This document shows positions 45,135 through 54,017 of a stretch of DNA of 64,000 nucleotides, in pieces. The stretch lies in assembly GCA_903828515.1 (NCBI GenBank), contig CAIKMD010000007.1, positions 868,001-932,000 on the forward strand. The letters are read 5' to 3'. Under the pieces are notes generated by a model that was given only the letters and a program-made list of their open reading frames with translations, was not told where the DNA came from and did not search any database. The DNA is from an uncultured Rhodospirillales bacterium (GTDB taxonomy: Bacteria; Pseudomonadota; Alphaproteobacteria; ATCC43930; CGMCC-115725). The position numbers and the translations under genes were made by a program. How positions within the stretch are numbered: the stretch's first letter is position 1; the number at the start of each line of letters is the position of its first letter.

Positions 45135-46664
45135 TTACTGGGTAGAAGTATTCCACGGCAGACAAAGTGCTTCGCGATTTCGCCATACGGTCACCGGACC
45201 ACTGCGGCCAATAAAATCCAGTTTTGTTTGGTTGTTTTCAACGAAGCTCTGAACGTCGCTTTCCCACATCGCGTTATTGCGCATCCAAGAGCGATCTGTG
45301 ACTACAATATAGCGTGCTTTGTCCACGTGCCAGTATTGGAACCAATACGGCAGGTGGTAGAAGCGATCGAGTAGGTCGGCCGTGACCGTCACCGAACAGG
45401 ATAAATCAACCATATGCCAAGCCGCCTCTTTGTCGGCGGCAGCCACCGGAATCGCGGCTGGCTCCGACCTTCGCCAGATGCGTTCAAACTCGAGCAATCC
45501 AAGCACCAATGTGACGATGATCTGGATGGCGAAGATTACGGCAACGGGTTGCTTCAAGCGCGCCCATGACATTCCCTCCGGCGTTGCTCGTAAGCGAATG
45601 AGCGTTAGCAATACGCCGATGGCCAAGAATGAGATAATGGCGAAATTGTAGTAAGACTTCGATGAACGAAGCATCGCACTATACATGCCAACATCGGGTA
45701 GTACCCCAATTAGCAAAGCTGGAGTGGCTGCGGCGTATGAAAACGGAAAGAGCAGCTTATGCCAGCCTTGCACAAAAAAATTTGAAATTATCGTCCTGAC
45801 AAACGGAACGACGCCGAGTTGGAGTCGCGATAGCCCGTCATCTGCATATTCATTAGGTGAAGCGACGAGATGAGGAAGAATGCCGACGGTTGCGACGAAA
45901 TAGATAAGTGAGATGACTGCCACAGTGAGGCCAAATCGGCGATATTCGCCGATGGAAAGTCCAAGCAAGGCAGTGGCGATGCCGAATGTTACGCCAAAGA
46001 ATGCAGCATCCTCTTTTACGCCGAGAAACAGGGCGAGGAACAAGAAAGTCCAGAATGGACGTTTCAACACGAAAAAGGTCAGGAACAAAGGTGCGTACAA
46101 TAGATACTGAGAATCGTGGTCGAACCCGTGAATCGGTTCGATCACCGCATTGACGAATAGTGGATCGTATAGGGTGCAGACGGCGACTGCCCAGCCGAAC
46201 GATATCGCGTTTTCGAAGCGCTTGGCCACAACGAGGAGGCTGAGGACGATACCCGCAGGCATGATCCCCTGTAGAACAAGGAGCGCAACGGGTGAATTAA
46301 AGAGGCGAAACCAGGGGATCAAAAGCACGGAACTCGGCTCGATGTGATCGAGGAGAAGGGTGGTCGTTCCGCTGCGAAGCTGATAATCAGCGATGTAGAG
46401 AAATTGGCTCAGTAGATGTGTGTTCGCGATTGCGTTAGCATAGATATAGAGATCGCCGATGACGACACCTCGTCGATAAAGACTGATCTTTGTGGCAATG
46501 ATCATAAGGAACCAGAGAGCGATGAGCGCTGGTCCCGCATATCTCCTCACTACACGCGTAGCGCATAATTTTATGCCGATCGTGTAGCATTGACCGAATG
46601 CTGCGATCGACCAATTCGCCAAGGCTTCGCGTGAAATGTATTTAGGGGCGCCTTCGTGGTCCAT
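45135..46664 (-). CDS. DUF2079 membrane protein
   Basis: A 509-residue polytopic protein. It has the DUF2079 pattern: a first segment then a loop with GDLYIYANAI, HIEPSSVLLIPWFRLF, and GVKEDAAFFG in the middle. Function unknown for the family. Its codons are visibly richer in A/T than those of neighbouring genes, suggesting different origin or recent transfer (seen by eye, not measured). Start ATG 46664. It lies between the ABC operon (convergent, 22 bases) and tRNA-Glu, with ~110 untranslated bases to the tRNA. Confidence 0.82.
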   Translation of the reverse strand: MDHEGAPKYISREALANWSIAAFGQCYTIGIKLCATRVVRRYAGPALIALWFLMIIATKISLYRRGVVIGDLYIYANAIANTHLLSQFLYIADYQLRSGTTTLLLDHIEPSSVLLIPWFRLFNSPVALLVLQGIMPAGIVLSLLVVAKRFENAISFGWAVAVCTLYDPLFVNAVIEPIHGFDHDSQYLLYAPLFLTFFVLKRPFWTFLFLALFLGVKEDAAFFGVTFGIATALLGLSIGEYRRFGLTVAVISLIYFVATVGILPHLVASPNEYADDGLSRLQLGVVPFVRTIISNFFVQGWHKLLFPFSYAAATPALLIGVLPDVGMYSAMLRSSKSYYNFAIISFLAIGVLLTLIRLRATPEGMSWARLKQPVAVIFAIQIIVTLVLGLLEFERIWRRSEPAAIPVAAADKEAAWHMVDLSCSVTVTADLLDRFYHLPYWFQYWHVDKARYIVVTDRSWMRNNAMWESDVQSFVENNQTKLDFIGRSGPVTVWRNREALCLPWNTSTQ

Positions 46665-46774
46665 TGAAAAAATGATGTCGCCCGGTTTGCCTGAGATGAA
46701 ATGGGTTAGATAAAATCTGTTGCTGCGGAGATCGGGATTGCACGCGCAATGTTGAAATGGCCAATTGAATTAAT

Positions 46775-46850
46775 TGGCGTCCCCTGGGGGATTCGAACCC
46801 CCGTTACCGCCGTGAGAGGGCGATGTCCTGGGCCTCTAGACGAAGGGGAC
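46775..46850 (-). tRNA. tRNA-Glu (anticodon CTC)
   Basis: Read on the minus strand, the sequence has a 7-bp acceptor stem (GTCCCCT/AGGGGAC), a D-arm, an anticodon loop CTCTCAC with CTC at 34-36, a T-arm GGGGG-TTCGAAT-CCCCC, a G discriminator and an encoded CCA end. The CTC anticodon reads GAG. The CCA lies at 46775-46777. Confidence 0.95.
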
Positions 46851-46917
46851 TAGAGCAACGAGGCAGGTTCTACCGGTCGGCGCCCGGTGTGGCAAGAGCC
46901 GCGCCCGGCGGGGTCCC

Positions 46918-47049
46918 ATGATGCGAATCTTCTCGCGCGACGGGCATTTCGACGCCAAGGCGCAGGCGACCATGCGGCGCTCCTCGGTCTCGATCGATCA
47001 CGAGCGCGATATGTCGAAGCTCCACACCGAAGTTTACCTGCCGAAATAA
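46918..47049 (+). pseudogene. C-terminal remnant of an ABC binding protein
   Basis: A 43-codon open frame ending TAA. The residues MRIFSRDGHFDAKAQATMRR and the end DMSKLHTEVYLPK resemble the C-terminus of NitT/TauT-type binding proteins (family recall). The bulk of such a protein (~300 residues) is absent upstream, where the tRNA begins, so this looks like the tail of a deleted gene. Confidence 0.4.
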
Positions 47050-47107
47050 GCCCGCGAACGCTCCCTCCGTTTATCTTCCGTTAACCTTGTTTCCGGAGGA
47101 TGGACGG

Positions 47108-48202
47108 ATGAACACGATCTGGGATTCCGGGCGCGTCTACGTGATTGCCGAGGCGGGCTCCAACTGGCGCATGGGCAGCCCCAAGCGCGACCTCGCGATG
47201 GCACGCGCGCTGATCGACGTGGCGGCCGATGCCGGCGCCGATGCGTGCAAATTCCAGACCTATCGGCCCGAGACCGTCTATGTCGCCAATGCGGGCCAGA
47301 GCGACTATCTCGCCGATGCGGGCATCAAAGAGGATATCGCCGACATCTTCGCCGACCTGGCGATGCCCTATGAAATGATTCCGGAACTGGCCGCCTATTG
47401 CGGCAAGGTCGGCATCGATTTCATGTCGACCCCGTTCTCGCCCGATGACTTCGCGGCGATCGATCCTTTCGTGAAGGTCCACAAGGTTGCGTCCTACGAG
47501 ATCAGTCACGTTCATCTTATCCGGCTTGCCGCGCGCTCGAAGAAGCCCGTGCTGATGTCGACCGGCGCGAGCGGCGAAGAGGATATTGCCTGGGCGGTCG
47601 AAACGTTTCGTGAAGCCGGTGGGCGCGATCTCTGCCTTCTGCAATGCACCGCGCGTTATCCAGCACCTGTCTCGAGCCTGAACCTGCGCACGATCGCCTG
47701 GCTGCGCGAGCGCTTCGGCGCTGCCGCCGGCCTCTCCGATCACAGCCGCGAGGCGACCATCGGTCCGGTCACGGCGGTGGGCCTGGGCGCGCGCGCGATC
47801 GAAAAACATTACACGCTCGACCGGCGTCTGCCGGGCCCCGATCATGCCTTCGCGCTGATGCCCGATGAGTTGAAAGAAATGGTGCGCGAGGTGCGCGCCG
47901 CCGAGGAGGCGCTCGGCGACGGTATCAAACGCGTCCTTCCGGAAGAGCGCGAACTCGCGGCCTTCGCCCGTCGAGGCTTGCAGGCGACGCGTCCGATCGC
48001 CAAGGGCGAGGTTCTGCGCGAGGGGGAGAATTTTGCGATTCTGCGTCCGGGCCAGCGCAGCCTGGGTCTCCATCCGCGCCATCTCGACGCCGTCGAAGGC
48101 AGCCGCGCGACACGATCAATCGCACTGGGCGAGGGGGTGTGCGCCGACGATTATGTCGTCGAAGACGATCGCCCTGTGATCATCGCGCAAGCGGGAGACT
48201 GA
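47108..48202 (+). CDS. neuB: N-acetylneuraminate-synthase-like (NeuB/SpsE family)
   Basis: A 364-residue protein. VIAEAGSNW opens the barrel and VHKVASYEISHVHLI, LMSTGASG, LCLLQCTARYP, GLSDHSRE and KHYTLDRRLPGPDHAFAL are the classic NeuB blocks; a C-terminal SAF (antifreeze-like) domain of ~70 residues begins near ARRGLQATRPIAKGEVL. It condenses PEP with a 2-acetamido sugar to give a nonulosonic acid such as legionaminic or neuraminic acid. ATG 47108 has GGAGGA eight bases upstream. No other nonulosonate genes are in this window, so the pathway is completed elsewhere. Symbol by family. Confidence 0.88.
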   Translation: MNTIWDSGRVYVIAEAGSNWRMGSPKRDLAMARALIDVAADAGADACKFQTYRPETVYVANAGQSDYLADAGIKEDIADIFADLAMPYEMIPELAAYCGKVGIDFMSTPFSPDDFAAIDPFVKVHKVASYEISHVHLIRLAARSKKPVLMSTGASGEEDIAWAVETFREAGGRDLCLLQCTARYPAPVSSLNLRTIAWLRERFGAAAGLSDHSREATIGPVTAVGLGARAIEKHYTLDRRLPGPDHAFALMPDELKEMVREVRAAEEALGDGIKRVLPEERELAAFARRGLQATRPIAKGEVLREGENFAILRPGQRSLGLHPRHLDAVEGSRATRSIALGEGVCADDYVVEDDRPVIIAQAGD

Positions 48203-48216
48203 GCCGCGACGCTCCG

Positions 48217-48702
48217 TCAGTCGCGGAAATTCACGTATTGCAACGGCTGTTCGATCTTCATGCCGCGGACATGTGCGATGGCTTCCTGGAGATCGTCGCG
48301 CTTTTTGCCGGAGATCCGCAACTCGTCGCCCTGAATCGAGGCTTGGACCTTCAGCTTGCTGTCCTTGATCGAGCGGGTAATGCGCTTGGCGAGTTCCTGA
48401 TCGAGACCCTGTTTCAGCGCCACGACCTGACGCATCGATTGACCGGCGGCTTTTTCCGCCGTCTTGAAGTCGAGCGCGCCGGTCTCGATCTTGCGCCGCG
48501 TCATGTGCATCTTCAAAAGTTCCTGCACCTGCCGCAATTTCATCTCGTCGTCGGCGAGGATCGTCATCACGCCTTTTTCCATCGTGACGGTCGATTTACT
48601 GCCCTTGAAATCGAAGCGGGTCGAGATCTCGCGGGTCAGGCCGGCGAGGGCGTTGTCGACCTCGGCGAGGTCGAGCTTGGAAACGATGTCAAAGCTCGGC
48701 AT
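48217..48702 (-). CDS. yajQ: YajQ family nucleotide/cyclic-di-GMP-binding protein
   Basis: A 161-residue protein of normal family length. MPSFDIVSKLDLAEVDNAL, RFDFKGSKSTV, LQEAIAHVRGM and the very conserved C-terminal end LQYVNFRD are YajQ hallmarks. Members bind nucleotides and in some species act as cyclic di-GMP effectors or virulence regulators. It is convergent with neuB and divergent from the phosphoesterase. Confidence 0.95.
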   Translation of the reverse strand: MPSFDIVSKLDLAEVDNALAGLTREISTRFDFKGSKSTVTMEKGVMTILADDEMKLRQVQELLKMHMTRRKIETGALDFKTAEKAAGQSMRQVVALKQGLDQELAKRITRSIKDSKLKVQASIQGDELRISGKKRDDLQEAIAHVRGMKIEQPLQYVNFRD

Positions 48703-48803
48703 GGCGATCCTGTTGGCAGGGACGACGAGGGCCTATATACCGCCGGCGCCGGACCGAGGCCAGAGGACTGGTTTATCGTCCGTTAACTCTGAAAGACGAC
48801 ACT

Positions 48804-49841
48804 ATGCTGTCTCCCCTCCGTTCCGCCGGAAGTCGCTTTCCCATGAATCTGATGGCGCCGCTCGACGGCCAGTTCCGTGACGCGGCATCGGTAACCCGCG
48901 GTGACGGCTTGAGCATGAGCCCGGCGCGCGAGCGATGGGCCGCGCGACGTCGTTTGATGGAACGCGAGGACCTCTCGGCGGGTCCCGATGGACCGCGGTC
49001 GCGGCTTTTCGGCAAATTATTTCGGTTCGGCGTGCAGAGCTTTGGCCGGGTGGCGGAACCATTCGGCATTCATCGCGCCGGCCGCCGGAATGCGCTGGCG
49101 GTTCGGCTCAACGAACTGACGTTGATTTTTCCCGATCTGCCGCCCGCCTTCGATGGCTATCGCATCCTGCATGTCACCGATACGCATCTCGACGCCCTAC
49201 CCGAACTCGCGGCGGTCGCCCGGCACGCGCTCGCCGGCGTCGAGGTCGATATGGTGGCATTGACCGGCGATATTCATGGCGAACACCGCGCGCCGCTGAA
49301 TGCGTCGGTGGAACCGCTGGCCGCGGCGCTCCGCGATCTCGAGGCCCGCGACGGGCGTTATGCCGTGCTGGGCAATCATGACCCGGCCGACATGGCCGAG
49401 CGGCTTGAGGATGTCGGCTTCAAAATGCTACTCAACGAATCAGCGGTCCTTCATCGCGGCGGCGATTCCATCGTCGTCACCGGCCTGGACGATGTGCACC
49501 GTTTCTATACCCCCGCGGCGATGCGCGCGTTGGTCGACGCGCCGCAAGGGTTTCGGGTCGCACTCGTGCATTCGGCCGAAATCGCCGATCATGCCGCGGC
49601 GGCGAATTATTCGCTTTATCTCTGCGGTCATACCCATGGCGGCCAGATCTGCCTGCCGGGGGGACGATCGGTTTTCACCTGTCTCAACCGCTGCCATTTT
49701 GGCGCGCGCGGGCAGTGGCGCTACGACGCGATGATCGGCTATACCAGCAACGGTCTCGGCGTCTCCGGACTGCCGTGGCGGTTCAACTGCCCCGGCGAAA
49801 TGACGGTGATAACCTTACGTCGGCATATGCCGAAGGAATAA
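48804..49841 (+). CDS. Metallophosphoesterase
   Basis: A 345-residue protein with a ~100-residue N-terminal extension of unknown role before the calcineurin-like fold. The metal ligands are readable: VTDTHLD, LTGDIHG, LGNHD, HSAEI and GHTHGG. No transmembrane segment is clear at the N-terminus. The gene for the YbhN-like membrane protein follows with six bases between, so they are coupled. UDP-sugar or phospholipid hydrolysis are possible roles (family range). Confidence 0.86.
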   Translation: MLSPLRSAGSRFPMNLMAPLDGQFRDAASVTRGDGLSMSPARERWAARRRLMEREDLSAGPDGPRSRLFGKLFRFGVQSFGRVAEPFGIHRAGRRNALAVRLNELTLIFPDLPPAFDGYRILHVTDTHLDALPELAAVARHALAGVEVDMVALTGDIHGEHRAPLNASVEPLAAALRDLEARDGRYAVLGNHDPADMAERLEDVGFKMLLNESAVLHRGGDSIVVTGLDDVHRFYTPAAMRALVDAPQGFRVALVHSAEIADHAAAANYSLYLCGHTHGGQICLPGGRSVFTCLNRCHFGARGQWRYDAMIGYTSNGLGVSGLPWRFNCPGEMTVITLRRHMPKE

Positions 49842-49847
49842 CCACTC

Positions 49848-50822
49848 GTGTTGATGAAGGTCGTACGCGCCGCCGCGGGTATTCTCTTGCTGGCGGCATT
49901 ATTTTATTTTCGCCTGATCGATTTCGACGAACTGCTCAAGGCCCTCGATCATCCCTGGCTCTTGATCTTGGGAACCTTGGCTTGTGTCGCGGCGATCCCG
50001 GTGGCGGGCTTGCGGTGGCACATTCTCTTGCGTTCGCAGGGATTGGTTCTGCATGTCTGGGAAACCATTCGCATCGTTGCGATGGGTAGTTTTTTTGCGA
50101 CTTTTCTGCCCGGCTCGGCGGGCGGCGATCTAGTGCGCGGCGTTTATATCTATCAGGCTTCGCATGGTCGGCGTACCGGTGCACTGCTCTCAATCTTCGT
50201 GGACCGGTTGATCGGTCTCGCGGCGTTTGTGCTTTTCGGCGTGATGGCCGCGTTGTTCCGCCCGACCGGCGATTATGGCCCGATCGAATATGGGATCATG
50301 GCGATGGGTGCGCTGTTCGTCATCGGGCTGATCGTACTGTTTCAGTTCGGACACTCGATCGCGCAATTGATGAACCGTCTGTTTCGCGGCCGCAGTCACC
50401 GGCTTGCGGCGATCATCGACGAGGCCGGTTTGGCACTCCACCAATATTCGAAGTCGTGGCGCAGTATCCTGATGAGCTTTTTGGTCTCGCTGGTCCTTGT
50501 TGCCTTGGTGGCCTGCGCCGTCATCGCCGTTGCCGCGGCCATGCAGTTGGGCGGCCTCACCATGACCGAGTATGGCATTGCCGGCGTCTACGCGATGATC
50601 GCCAACAGCCTGCCGTTCACGCCCGGCGGGCTTGGCATCGGCGAGGGCGCGTTCCAGTCGGCCTGCGTGGCGCTCGAGCCCAGCACCAGTGGATTACCTT
50701 ACGGCACGGTCTTTTTGGTTCTGCGCTGCGTGATCGTGATTTCGACACTGCCGGGATTGATCGTGTATCTGGTCTATCCGCAACGCGCGAAATTACTCGT
50801 GCCGATCGCGCCCAAATCGTGA
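49848..50822 (+). CDS. YbhN/UPF0104-type integral membrane protein (copy 2)
   Basis: A 324-residue protein, most of it identical or similar to copy 1 (17154-18128): VAGLRWHILLRSQGL, FLPGSAGGDLVRG, SIFVDRLIGL and LPFTPGGLGIGEGAFQSA. Start GTG 49848, with AAGGA about ten bases upstream and the GTG-TTG-ATG triple also seen in copy 1. UPF0104 relatives include the hopanoid-associated HpnL; closeness to the hpn genes makes such a role possible (inference, not shown by sequence). Lies six bases after the phosphoesterase gene. Confidence 0.85.
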   Translation: MLMKVVRAAAGILLLAALFYFRLIDFDELLKALDHPWLLILGTLACVAAIPVAGLRWHILLRSQGLVLHVWETIRIVAMGSFFATFLPGSAGGDLVRGVYIYQASHGRRTGALLSIFVDRLIGLAAFVLFGVMAALFRPTGDYGPIEYGIMAMGALFVIGLIVLFQFGHSIAQLMNRLFRGRSHRLAAIIDEAGLALHQYSKSWRSILMSFLVSLVLVALVACAVIAVAAAMQLGGLTMTEYGIAGVYAMIANSLPFTPGGLGIGEGAFQSACVALEPSTSGLPYGTVFLVLRCVIVISTLPGLIVYLVYPQRAKLLVPIAPKS

Positions 50823-50831
50823 TGGCGACGA

Positions 50832-51212
50832 ATGGCTAGGCGCGCCTTTCTTGCCGCGGCCGGACTCGGCGGCGGGTTGGCAGTTATCACCGATGCGGCC
50901 GCCCAACACCTGCTCGCGGGCGATACGTATCGGCTGGATCTCGCGACGACCGCCGCGCGCTACGGGCTCATTCACGCCGTAGCCTTGGTTGGTCTGGTGG
51001 CGATATCGCGCGACGGCAAAGGCGGTTTCTGGTTCGGTGCCGCCGGTTGGTGCTTTATCGCCGGGCTGGTGCTGTTCTGCGGGAGCCTCGATCTGATCGC
51101 CGCCGGCGTACCGCACGCGCTTGCCGCGGCCGCGCCGTGGGGCGGCACGGCTTTTATTCTTGGCTGGATCGCGGTGCTGGTCGCGGCCTTCATGCCGCGC
51201 AACGCGGATTAG
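50832..51212 (+). CDS. DUF423 (YgdD-like) membrane protein
   Basis: A 126-residue protein with four hydrophobic segments, the normal DUF423 layout: GLGGGLAVITDAAAQHLL at the N-terminus, RYGLIHAVALVGL, GWCFIAGLVLFCGSLD and a last segment PWGGTAFILGWIAVLVAAF. Family function is unknown. Ten bases after copy 2 of the YbhN-like gene on the same strand; convergent with the TAXI protein gene (three bases apart). Confidence 0.82.
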   Translation: MARRAFLAAAGLGGGLAVITDAAAQHLLAGDTYRLDLATTAARYGLIHAVALVGLVAISRDGKGGFWFGAAGWCFIAGLVLFCGSLDLIAAGVPHALAAAAPWGGTAFILGWIAVLVAAFMPRNAD

Positions 51213-51215
51213 GAC

Positions 51216-52208
51216 TTATCGCATTCCGGCGGGAACCGAAATTCCTGCTTCGTCGTAATAGCGCAACGCGCCGGGATGAAGCTTGATCCCCAGCGCCGGA
51301 ATCGTCGCCGGCGATGTCGCGTTCCACGCCGGATTGCGCTGCTTGAGGGGGGCGAGTTGCGACCAGAACCCCTTGGTCAACGCATAGGCGGTATCGGCGC
51401 TCATCTTGCGCGTGGTGTAGACACCCGCCTGCACCGCGATGGTACTGACGTCGTAGTCGACGCTCGGATAGGTCCCTTTCGGGATCACCTGTTGCGCGAT
51501 GCTGTCATCGGCGCCGAGCATCTTCGCCAACTCGGGCGGGGTCAGGCCGAGCAGCCGGATCGGTGTCGCCTTGCCGATCTCGTTGACGATCGGCAGCGGA
51601 TAAAATCCGGCTACCGCGAGGCCGCTGACTTTATTGTTCATCACCGCCGTCGGTGCCGAGGCGACATCGATATCGATGAGCTGAATTTTGCGGTCGATTC
51701 CCAGGATTTGCAGGATCGTGCCGGTCAAGCGCTCGCTGACGCTGCCTTTGTTGCCGGGGATGAAACTGTGGCCCGCGAGGTCGGCAAGCGCGGTGATGCC
51801 GCTGTCCTGCCGCACCAGCCAATGAACCGTCTGAAACGGAATCGGGAACAGCGACCGGATGTCGTTATAGGCCGGATTGGGCTCGAACGGCCGCGCGCCC
51901 CGATGGGCCTGCGCGATCACGCTATGCGAAGCGGTGAAAAGCGTGTTGGCGACGCCCTTGGGGGCATCGATCACGTTTTGAACGCTGCCCTGGCTTTCTT
52001 TCACGTCGAGCGTGAAATAGCCGTTGCCGGCCAGAACCAGTGCCTCGGAAAACTGGCGCGCGAGAAGATAATTGGGACTGTCCGGCTTGCCGGCGCGGAC
52101 GGTGATCGCGACGGTCGCGTCTTTGGCTTGCGTTTGCGGCGCAGGCAGACCCGCCACCAGCACGCCGACGGCCCAAACGGCCGCTGCCAGAATCGATTTT
52201 GACTTCAC
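51216..52208 (-). CDS. TAXI-family TRAP transporter solute-binding protein
   Basis: A 330-residue protein with an N-terminal signal peptide (LAAAVWAVGVLVAGLPAPQTQA). The mature domain has the TAXI-TRAP pattern: AITVRAGKPDSPNYLLA, HWLVRQDSGITALADL, FIPGNKGSVSERL, and a C-terminal KLHPGALRYYDEAGI. It would bind an organic acid, often glutamate-like, and pass it to a DctQM-type transporter; those genes are not nearby. GTG start at 52208. Alone on the minus strand. Confidence 0.88.
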   Translation of the reverse strand: MKSKSILAAAVWAVGVLVAGLPAPQTQAKDATVAITVRAGKPDSPNYLLARQFSEALVLAGNGYFTLDVKESQGSVQNVIDAPKGVANTLFTASHSVIAQAHRGARPFEPNPAYNDIRSLFPIPFQTVHWLVRQDSGITALADLAGHSFIPGNKGSVSERLTGTILQILGIDRKIQLIDIDVASAPTAVMNNKVSGLAVAGFYPLPIVNEIGKATPIRLLGLTPPELAKMLGADDSIAQQVIPKGTYPSVDYDVSTIAVQAGVYTTRKMSADTAYALTKGFWSQLAPLKQRNPAWNATSPATIPALGIKLHPGALRYYDEAGISVPAGMR

Positions 52209-52364
52209 GACACGCCACCCGGTTCCGGCGCATAATTGGTGATGGTTTTACGCCGGCTTTGCTGGCTATACCGCCGCCGCGACGGCCCGGCAAGCCGGAT
52301 GACCGCCTCGGACGTCAGGGCTATTCGGTTTCACGGGCTCGGTGTACCGGGCTATTCTCGCGCC

Positions 52365-53006
52365 ATGATTGAAGGCCCCGTTTTTGATCCGGCATTCCGC
52401 GCGCAATTGGGCGTCCTGCTCGATTGGCGGCGCGACGTGCGGCGGTTTCGCCGTGACCCGTTACCGCCGGGGATGCTGGAGCGCCTGCTGGACGCGGCTT
52501 GTCTGGCGCCGTCGGTCGGTCTGAGCCAGCCCTGGCGGTTCGTCGCGGTCGACGATCCCGCCCGCCGCGCGTCGGTGCGCGCCAATTTCACGCGCTGCAA
52601 TGCCGAGGCGCTTGCGGCACAGCCGTCCGACCGCATGGCGGCTTATGCGCGGCTGAAGCTTGCCGGTCTCGACGCGGCGCCGGTTCACCTGGCGGTCTTT
52701 GCCGATCCCGCGACCGACCAGGGTCATGGGCTCGGTCGCCGCACCATGCCCGAGATGCTGGAATATTCCGTGGTCGCCGCCGCGCATACGTTATGGCTGG
52801 CCGCCCGTGCCGAAGGCATCGGGATGGGCTGGGTGTCGATCCTCGATCCCGGCGGCATCGCTGAAACGCTTGAGGTTCCGTCCGATTGGAAGCTGATCGG
52901 ATATTTTTGTCTCGGCTACGCGGAAGCCGAGGATGTTCGGCCGGTGCTCGAGCGCGAAGGTTGGGAACGGCGGCGGCCGAACGAACTTTTTCTCTTGCGG
53001 CGTTGA
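52365..53006 (+). CDS. bluB: 5,6-dimethylbenzimidazole synthase
   Basis: About 213 residues of the nitroreductase-like flavin fold. The BluB pattern is clear: LLDWRRDVRRFRRDPLP, CLAPSVGLSQPWRFV, and LEYSVVAAAHTLWLAARAEGIGMGWVSILDP. BluB splits FMNH2 to make the lower ligand of vitamin B12. ATG 52365 is preferred because the family begins near PVFDPAFRAQL; the frame is open to 52236 and ATG 52299 is another option. I saw no cobalamin riboswitch upstream. It would serve B12-dependent enzymes such as the radical SAM proteins in this window (inference). Confidence 0.88.
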   Translation: MIEGPVFDPAFRAQLGVLLDWRRDVRRFRRDPLPPGMLERLLDAACLAPSVGLSQPWRFVAVDDPARRASVRANFTRCNAEALAAQPSDRMAAYARLKLAGLDAAPVHLAVFADPATDQGHGLGRRTMPEMLEYSVVAAAHTLWLAARAEGIGMGWVSILDPGGIAETLEVPSDWKLIGYFCLGYAEAEDVRPVLEREGWERRRPNELFLLRR

Positions 53007-53017
53007 AGGGAAAAGCG

Positions 53018-53944
53018 ATGACGACAATGTTGTTCACCCACGACGCCTGCCTCGCGCACGATCCGGGCGCGGGTCATCCGGAATCGCCGGCGCGATTGAA
53101 GGCGGTGCTCGCGGCGCTCGATCGGCCGGAATTCAGCGGACTTTTGCGCCGCGAAGCGCCGCGCGCCGACTTCGCCGCCATCGCGCGGGTTCATGCGCCG
53201 GGGTTTGCCGAGGCGGTCCTGGCCGCGGTGCCGCAAGAGGGTCACGCCGCGCTCGATGCCGACACGATGCTGTCGCCGGGATCCGGCGAGGCGGCATTGC
53301 GGGCCGCGGGCGCGGCGGTTGCCGCCGTCGACGCGGTGATGAAGGGCGAAGCGCGGAATGCTTTTTGCGCGGTGAGACCGCCGGGACATCATGCCGAAAA
53401 ACGGCGTCCGATGGGTTTCTGCCTCTTCAACAATGTGGCGATCGCCGCCCAGCATGCGCGTCATGCCCATGGCGTCGCCCGCGTCGCCGTGGTCGATTTC
53501 GATGTTCATCACGGCAACGGCACACAGCATTCGTTCGAGGACGACCCGAGCCTTTTTTATGGATCAACGCATCAGATGCCGCTCTATCCCGGCACCGGCG
53601 ATGTGGACGAGGTCGGCCTCGATAACATCGTCAATGTACCGCTGGCGCCGATGAGCGGCGGGCGCGAGTTCCGCCGGGGCTTCGAACACGTCATCGTTCC
53701 GGCGCTCGACGCCTTCCGGCCCGGACTGGTGCTGATCTCGGCGGGCTTCGACGCTCATCGCGACGATCCGCTCGCGCAATTGATGCTGGTGGAGGACGAT
53801 TATGTGTGGGCAACCCGGCAATTGCTCGATGTCGCCGACCGGCACGCCAACGCCCGAGTCGTATCGACGCTCGAAGGCGGTTACGACCTCGCGGCGCTCG
53901 CATCCTCTTGCATGGCCCATGTGCGCACGCTGATGGCGGCATAG
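53018..53944 (+). CDS. Histone deacetylase family protein (AcuC/acetylpolyamine-amidohydrolase-like)
   Basis: A 308-residue zinc hydrolase. GHPESPARL, RPPGHHAEKRRPMGFC with the catalytic His pair, VVDFDVHHGNGT with the zinc Asp and His, and GFDAHRDDPL with the second Asp all stand in order. It removes acetyl groups from lysine or polyamines. It starts 12 bases after bluB; AAGGG lies before the ATG at 53018. Followed by xseB and ispA in the usual alphaproteobacterial order. Confidence 0.9.
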   Translation: MTTMLFTHDACLAHDPGAGHPESPARLKAVLAALDRPEFSGLLRREAPRADFAAIARVHAPGFAEAVLAAVPQEGHAALDADTMLSPGSGEAALRAAGAAVAAVDAVMKGEARNAFCAVRPPGHHAEKRRPMGFCLFNNVAIAAQHARHAHGVARVAVVDFDVHHGNGTQHSFEDDPSLFYGSTHQMPLYPGTGDVDEVGLDNIVNVPLAPMSGGREFRRGFEHVIVPALDAFRPGLVLISAGFDAHRDDPLAQLMLVEDDYVWATRQLLDVADRHANARVVSTLEGGYDLAALASSCMAHVRTLMAA

Positions 53945-54017
53945 TTTTTTCGTCCCGGCCGGGTCCTTGCCCCGCGCCGACTTGATACCTAAAGTAATAG
54001 GACAACATGAGGGGCCG

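Noticed and set aside
46775-46802. tRNA-Glu 3' end as an island attachment site
   Set aside because: No second copy of the T-arm/acceptor sequence was found near 45113-45134 and no integrase is present.
52209-52364. Cobalamin riboswitch upstream of bluB
   Set aside because: No B12-box-like sequence or matching stem was seen.
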